Below are positions 23,664-25,837 of a stretch of 25,837 nucleotides of DNA, piece after piece. The notes under the pieces were generated by a model. The model worked only from the letters and a program-made list of their open reading frames with translations. It did no database searches and was not told where the DNA came from. Source of the stretch: a virus; the IMG/VR virus record IMGVR_UViG_3300013094_000246, positions 1 through 25,837 of that record. One strand, 5' to 3'. The position numbers and the translations under genes are program-made. The first letter of the stretch is position 1. Each line of letters starts with the position of its first letter.

Positions 23664-24293
23664 TTAACCTTGTAGGATTTGATGAGCTTGAGCTGTATGC
23701 TGTTGACGCTCTTGTAAACCTAACGTACCGCCATTAATCTTTTTGGTTAATCCTAATACATCGCCTTTATCTGCTAGATCATTTAAATTATTTGCTTCCC
23801 AGAACCAACAAGCACTTTGTACACACCCTTCAAATGTTGTTAAGAATTCTGGAATATCTTCTAACGGAGTATCGATACTTTCAGCAAATTTAGCATAGTT
23901 ACTTTTGCCAGTTAACTGAATAAGCCCGCGCCCGCAATATTTCCAACCATCGCCCGATTCTTCTGGTCCGTTGCCCATACGTCCACCGTAAGCACGATTG
24001 GCAATCTTTTCTGGTTGGTGTGCATAATCGTTAACATTATCAGCATTAAAATAATGTGGCCAAACTTTACACAATGTTTCTGGTCTATAGTTTAAATTTT
24101 CAATGATAGCTTTATAGCCAGCTGACTCTACCATTGTTTGCCCCATAAAACAAGCTACACGTTCTAATGTGTTAATATCATAGTCAGGAAGAATTTTACA
24201 CAATGCCTCATGCCAGTGTTCGCTATAAGGATTGTTTTGTAGTATTGCTGTACATTTTTCTAAGCTAAAATCAAATGTAAATCCGTCTGCCAT
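23664..24293 (-). CDS. GH19 chitinase-like endolysin
   Basis: 209 residues, the size of single-domain phage endolysins. Glycoside hydrolase family 19 features: QTMVESAGYKAIIENLNY, with the presumed catalytic Glu in VESAGY; RAYGGRMGNGPEESGDGWKY, with the second acidic position; and the CGRGLIQLTGKSNYAKF segment that is highly conserved in this family. No signal peptide or membrane segment is present, so it needs the holin for release. It cleaves the glycan strands of peptidoglycan. The ATG overlaps the stop of the upstream gene (TAATG). Confidence 0.92.
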   Translation of the reverse strand: MADGFTFDFSLEKCTAILQNNPYSEHWHEALCKILPDYDINTLERVACFMGQTMVESAGYKAIIENLNYRPETLCKVWPHYFNADNVNDYAHQPEKIANRAYGGRMGNGPEESGDGWKYCGRGLIQLTGKSNYAKFAESIDTPLEDIPEFLTTFEGCVQSACWFWEANNLNDLADKGDVLGLTKKINGGTLGLQERQQHTAQAHQILQG

Positions 24294-25024
24294 TATTGTT
24301 TCCTTTTAAGTGCAACAGCCCAATTGTTGCGTTCAAATATAAATGTATCACCTATTTTATTAATGTTATAGTTTCCTATAACTTTAGTTAAGAACATAAC
24401 CTCAGCCATGTCTTTATTTTCTAGTACAATAGGTCCCTTAATACTATTATATAATTCTTGTTTTGCTCCACTATTTATAATATCAAATATTACAGTTCCA
24501 CTAAATGGACGTTTGAATGAAATACTTTCGTTAACTACACTCAAAGTATCTGCATAACTGTTGCTAAAAAAGTTACTAAAATTTTCTAATACATTTCTTT
24601 CTACAGTAATTTTATATGAATCTTTATCTTTAGGAACTATTTCTTCTAATTTTTCTAATGTAGCTGGTACACTTTTAAAACTTTTAAAATAACGAAAACG
24701 CATTTGTTCGATTCCTGTTATTTTTTGTACTCCTTCTACAATTTCAAAAATTTGTTCAGCTACATGACGAGTTCTTTCTAGTTCTACATATACTCTATAA
24801 TTACCGTCGTCAGTTTCACCTGGAGTACAGTCAGCATCTAAAACAAAAGTATATCCCATCTCGATAAAATTTTCTAAATCTTTTGCAGGATCTTCTTGAT
24901 TTACTGTAAAACTTAGTACAACTACATTTTCGTCTTTACCGATCTTACTTTTAAAACTATCGATATCAAACACTTCTTTTACAAGATTTCTTAAATCATT
25001 CGCGCGAAGACTTTCATTTATCAT
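24293..25024 (-). CDS. Conserved-looking T4-like phage protein, unknown function
   Basis: 243 residues, soluble and mixed alpha/beta. Visible segments: MINESLRANDLRNLVKEVFD, ENVVVLSFTVN, YTFVLDADCTPGETDDGNY, MRFRYFKSF and KDMAEVMFLTKVIGNYNINK. I recall similar proteins, without a function, next to the head genes of aquatic T4-like phages. No catalytic motif is seen. The gene is fused to both neighbours by overlapping start and stop codons. The DADCTPGETDDGNYRVYVELER stretch could be a compact beta domain. Confidence 0.6.
   Translation of the reverse strand: MINESLRANDLRNLVKEVFDIDSFKSKIGKDENVVVLSFTVNQEDPAKDLENFIEMGYTFVLDADCTPGETDDGNYRVYVELERTRHVAEQIFEIVEGVQKITGIEQMRFRYFKSFKSVPATLEKLEEIVPKDKDSYKITVERNVLENFSNFFSNSYADTLSVVNESISFKRPFSGTVIFDIINSGAKQELYNSIKGPIVLENKDMAEVMFLTKVIGNYNINKIGDTFIFERNNWAVALKRKQ
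24472..24479 (-). promoter_or_regulatory. Perfect T4 late-box octamer upstream of the endolysin
   Basis: The minus strand contains TATAAATA exactly, inside the 243-residue coding region and about 180 bases ahead of the endolysin start. It could add late transcription of the lysis genes. An AT-rich octamer can occur by chance. Confidence 0.3.
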
Positions 25025-25593
25025 ACTTGTGCTCCGCCTGTAGCACTTGGTGCGGCTGGTGCTGTTGGTGCAGGAGCTCCTGGTGCGGCTGCGGCTGGAC
25101 CTGCGGGGGCTTGTGCAGGAGGAGCTCCTGCATTATCAGAGCTATCTGATTTTTTATCTTCGTTCTTCATTTTATCCATATAACCTTTGTAGATATCAAA
25201 TGCTATCTTTTTAGGCATAGTAATTTCTACAATCCAAATAGGATGACGATCCAATTTACCTTTTTTTGTGCCTGGACGCAGATCAGATTCTGTTTTAATT
25301 TTACGTGGTTCTAATAAATGACTCTTTTGATATGTAACTTTACATCCTAGTTCTGTTAAACGTTTGGCGGCAACTGGGTTGGGCATTTTACTATGCTCCC
25401 ACATGAATCCAGCTGTGATCCAATGCCGATCTACTTTAGGCCCGTAAGCTAGTTCTCCGTCGTCCCAGTTTTCGTAAGCATACATATCCATTTCGTCTAG
25501 GACACGCTCAAAGTCCTTTAACACAGCTAAACTGCTGTTGTTTTCGTAAAGATCTTGTATATTTCTTATTACATCTAATATATCGTGGTGCAT
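25021..25593 (-). CDS. Conserved-looking T4-like phage protein with Ala/Pro-rich tail
   Basis: 190 residues. The first 140 are folded-looking: MHHDILDVIRNIQDLYENNSS, LKDFERVLDEMDMYAYENWDDGEL, DRHWITAGFMWEHSKMPNP and RHPIWIVEITMPKKIAFDIY. The rest is a low-complexity Ala/Pro/Gly tail (about 155-190). I recall relatives in marine T4-like phages near the head genes, without a known function. It is the first minus-strand gene after the divergent gap and overlaps the next gene by four bases. Confidence 0.6.
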   Translation of the reverse strand: MHHDILDVIRNIQDLYENNSSLAVLKDFERVLDEMDMYAYENWDDGELAYGPKVDRHWITAGFMWEHSKMPNPVAAKRLTELGCKVTYQKSHLLEPRKIKTESDLRPGTKKGKLDRHPIWIVEITMPKKIAFDIYKGYMDKMKNEDKKSDSSDNAGAPPAQAPAGPAAAAPGAPAPTAPAAPSATGGAQV

Positions 25594-25754
25594 GTTGTTG
25601 TCCTAGATTCCTCTATACTTATTTAGCTGGTTTGAAATCATAACATATCACTTTACTTTTTTGTGTATTTGTTAAATAAAAATGTAGGACCTCTGTAGTT
25701 ATCAAAGGCGGTCACTACAAGTCTTACTTTTTTATAAGAGTAGGAGCAACTTTA
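25594..25754. other. Divergent intergenic region
   Basis: This 161-base AT-rich gap separates the plus-strand gene from the minus-strand block. It holds a possible late box for each direction (minus CTAAATAAG at 25626-25618; plus TTAAATAA at 25672-25679), a weak inverted repeat (TGTAGT to ACTACA, about 25692-25717) and a TAGGAG ribosome-binding site at 25741. I see no tRNA and no clear sigma70 promoter. Confidence 0.5.
25618..25626 (-). promoter_or_regulatory. Possible T4-type late promoter for the 190-residue gene
   Basis: The minus strand reads GCTAAATAAGTATAG, with the TAAATA core of T4 late promoters, about 25 bases ahead of the gene start. It shares GCTAAATA with the box at 12475-12482. 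Confidence 0.35.
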
Positions 25755-25837
25755 ATGAGTAAACAACGAGTGAAAAAGCGTTTTACATCAGAAGTTAATA
25801 TCATTGATTTTCAGCCATATCTTCCGGCGAAAAAGCA
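25755..25837 (+). CDS. Start of a plus-strand gene, cut by the window edge
   Basis: An ATG at 25755 is preceded by TAGGAG at a good distance. The 27 complete codons give MSKQRVKKRFTSEVNIIDFQ then PYLPAKK, with no stop before the edge. The N-terminus is very basic. It is too short to identify. It is the only gene on the plus strand and diverges from all others here. Confidence 0.55.
   Translation, partial: MSKQRVKKRFTSEVNIIDFQPYLPAKK

Noticed and set aside
1-25837. tRNA genes, CRISPR arrays, insertion sequences
   Set aside because: Gaps between genes are short and show no cloverleaf, no regular direct repeats with spacers and no transposase-like protein.

Overview
The window looks like part of the genome of a T4-type tailed phage (myovirus-like Caudoviricetes). 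The diagnostic genes are a family B DNA polymerase of gp43 size, a gp45-like sliding clamp and a DsbA-like late-transcription protein. The very AT-rich, tightly packed minus-strand operons and the accessory genes (2OG-Fe(II) oxygenase, peptide deformylase, short nucleotide-sugar dehydrogenase) are typical of aquatic T4-like phages. No photosynthesis gene is visible, so a cyanobacterial host is not indicated. A BPSL0761-like protein, a DUF2061 protein and a small secreted Ala/Lys/Pro peptide fit a proteobacterial host better, but the host cannot be fixed from this sequence. All genes but one lie on the minus strand, so transcription runs from high to low coordinates.

Layout, in the direction of transcription. 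A divergent gap at 25594-25754 separates the only plus-strand gene (cut off by the right edge) from the minus-strand block. Positions 25593-24293 hold two conserved-looking genes of unknown function. A complete lysis cassette follows: GH19 endolysin, inner-membrane spanin, lipoprotein spanin and a holin-like protein with an FG-rich tail, then a small secreted peptide. A consensus sigma70 promoter inside a large dyad heads a proteostasis operon: DnaJ-like cochaperone, peptide deformylase, full-length ClpA-type unfoldase, and an unknown gene.

From 17710 down to 7547 lies a block of virion-type proteins. Several begin with a short charged and hydrophobic leader followed by an [LI]xE site, like T4 proteins that enter the prohead and are cut by the gp21 protease. 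The block includes a Dps ferritin and a 1051-residue protein carrying motifs of three different nucleotidyltransferase superfamilies with candidate cleavage sites at the domain borders. It ends at a hairpin terminator.

The left third is replication and DNA modification: 2OG oxygenase, DsbA, DNA polymerase (with a T4-like hairpin at its ribosome-binding site), short UDP-sugar dehydrogenase, sliding clamp, two small membrane proteins, a DpdA/TGT-like guanine transglycosylase and a BPSL0761-like protein. The polymerase and the transglycosylase end in the same SLFEF peptide, which resembles the clamp-binding tail of T4 gp43. This suggests that base modification of the phage DNA is tethered to the replication clamp. 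The clamp-tethered transglycosylase and the multi-nucleotidyltransferase putative capsid polyprotein are the best candidates for undescribed biology here.
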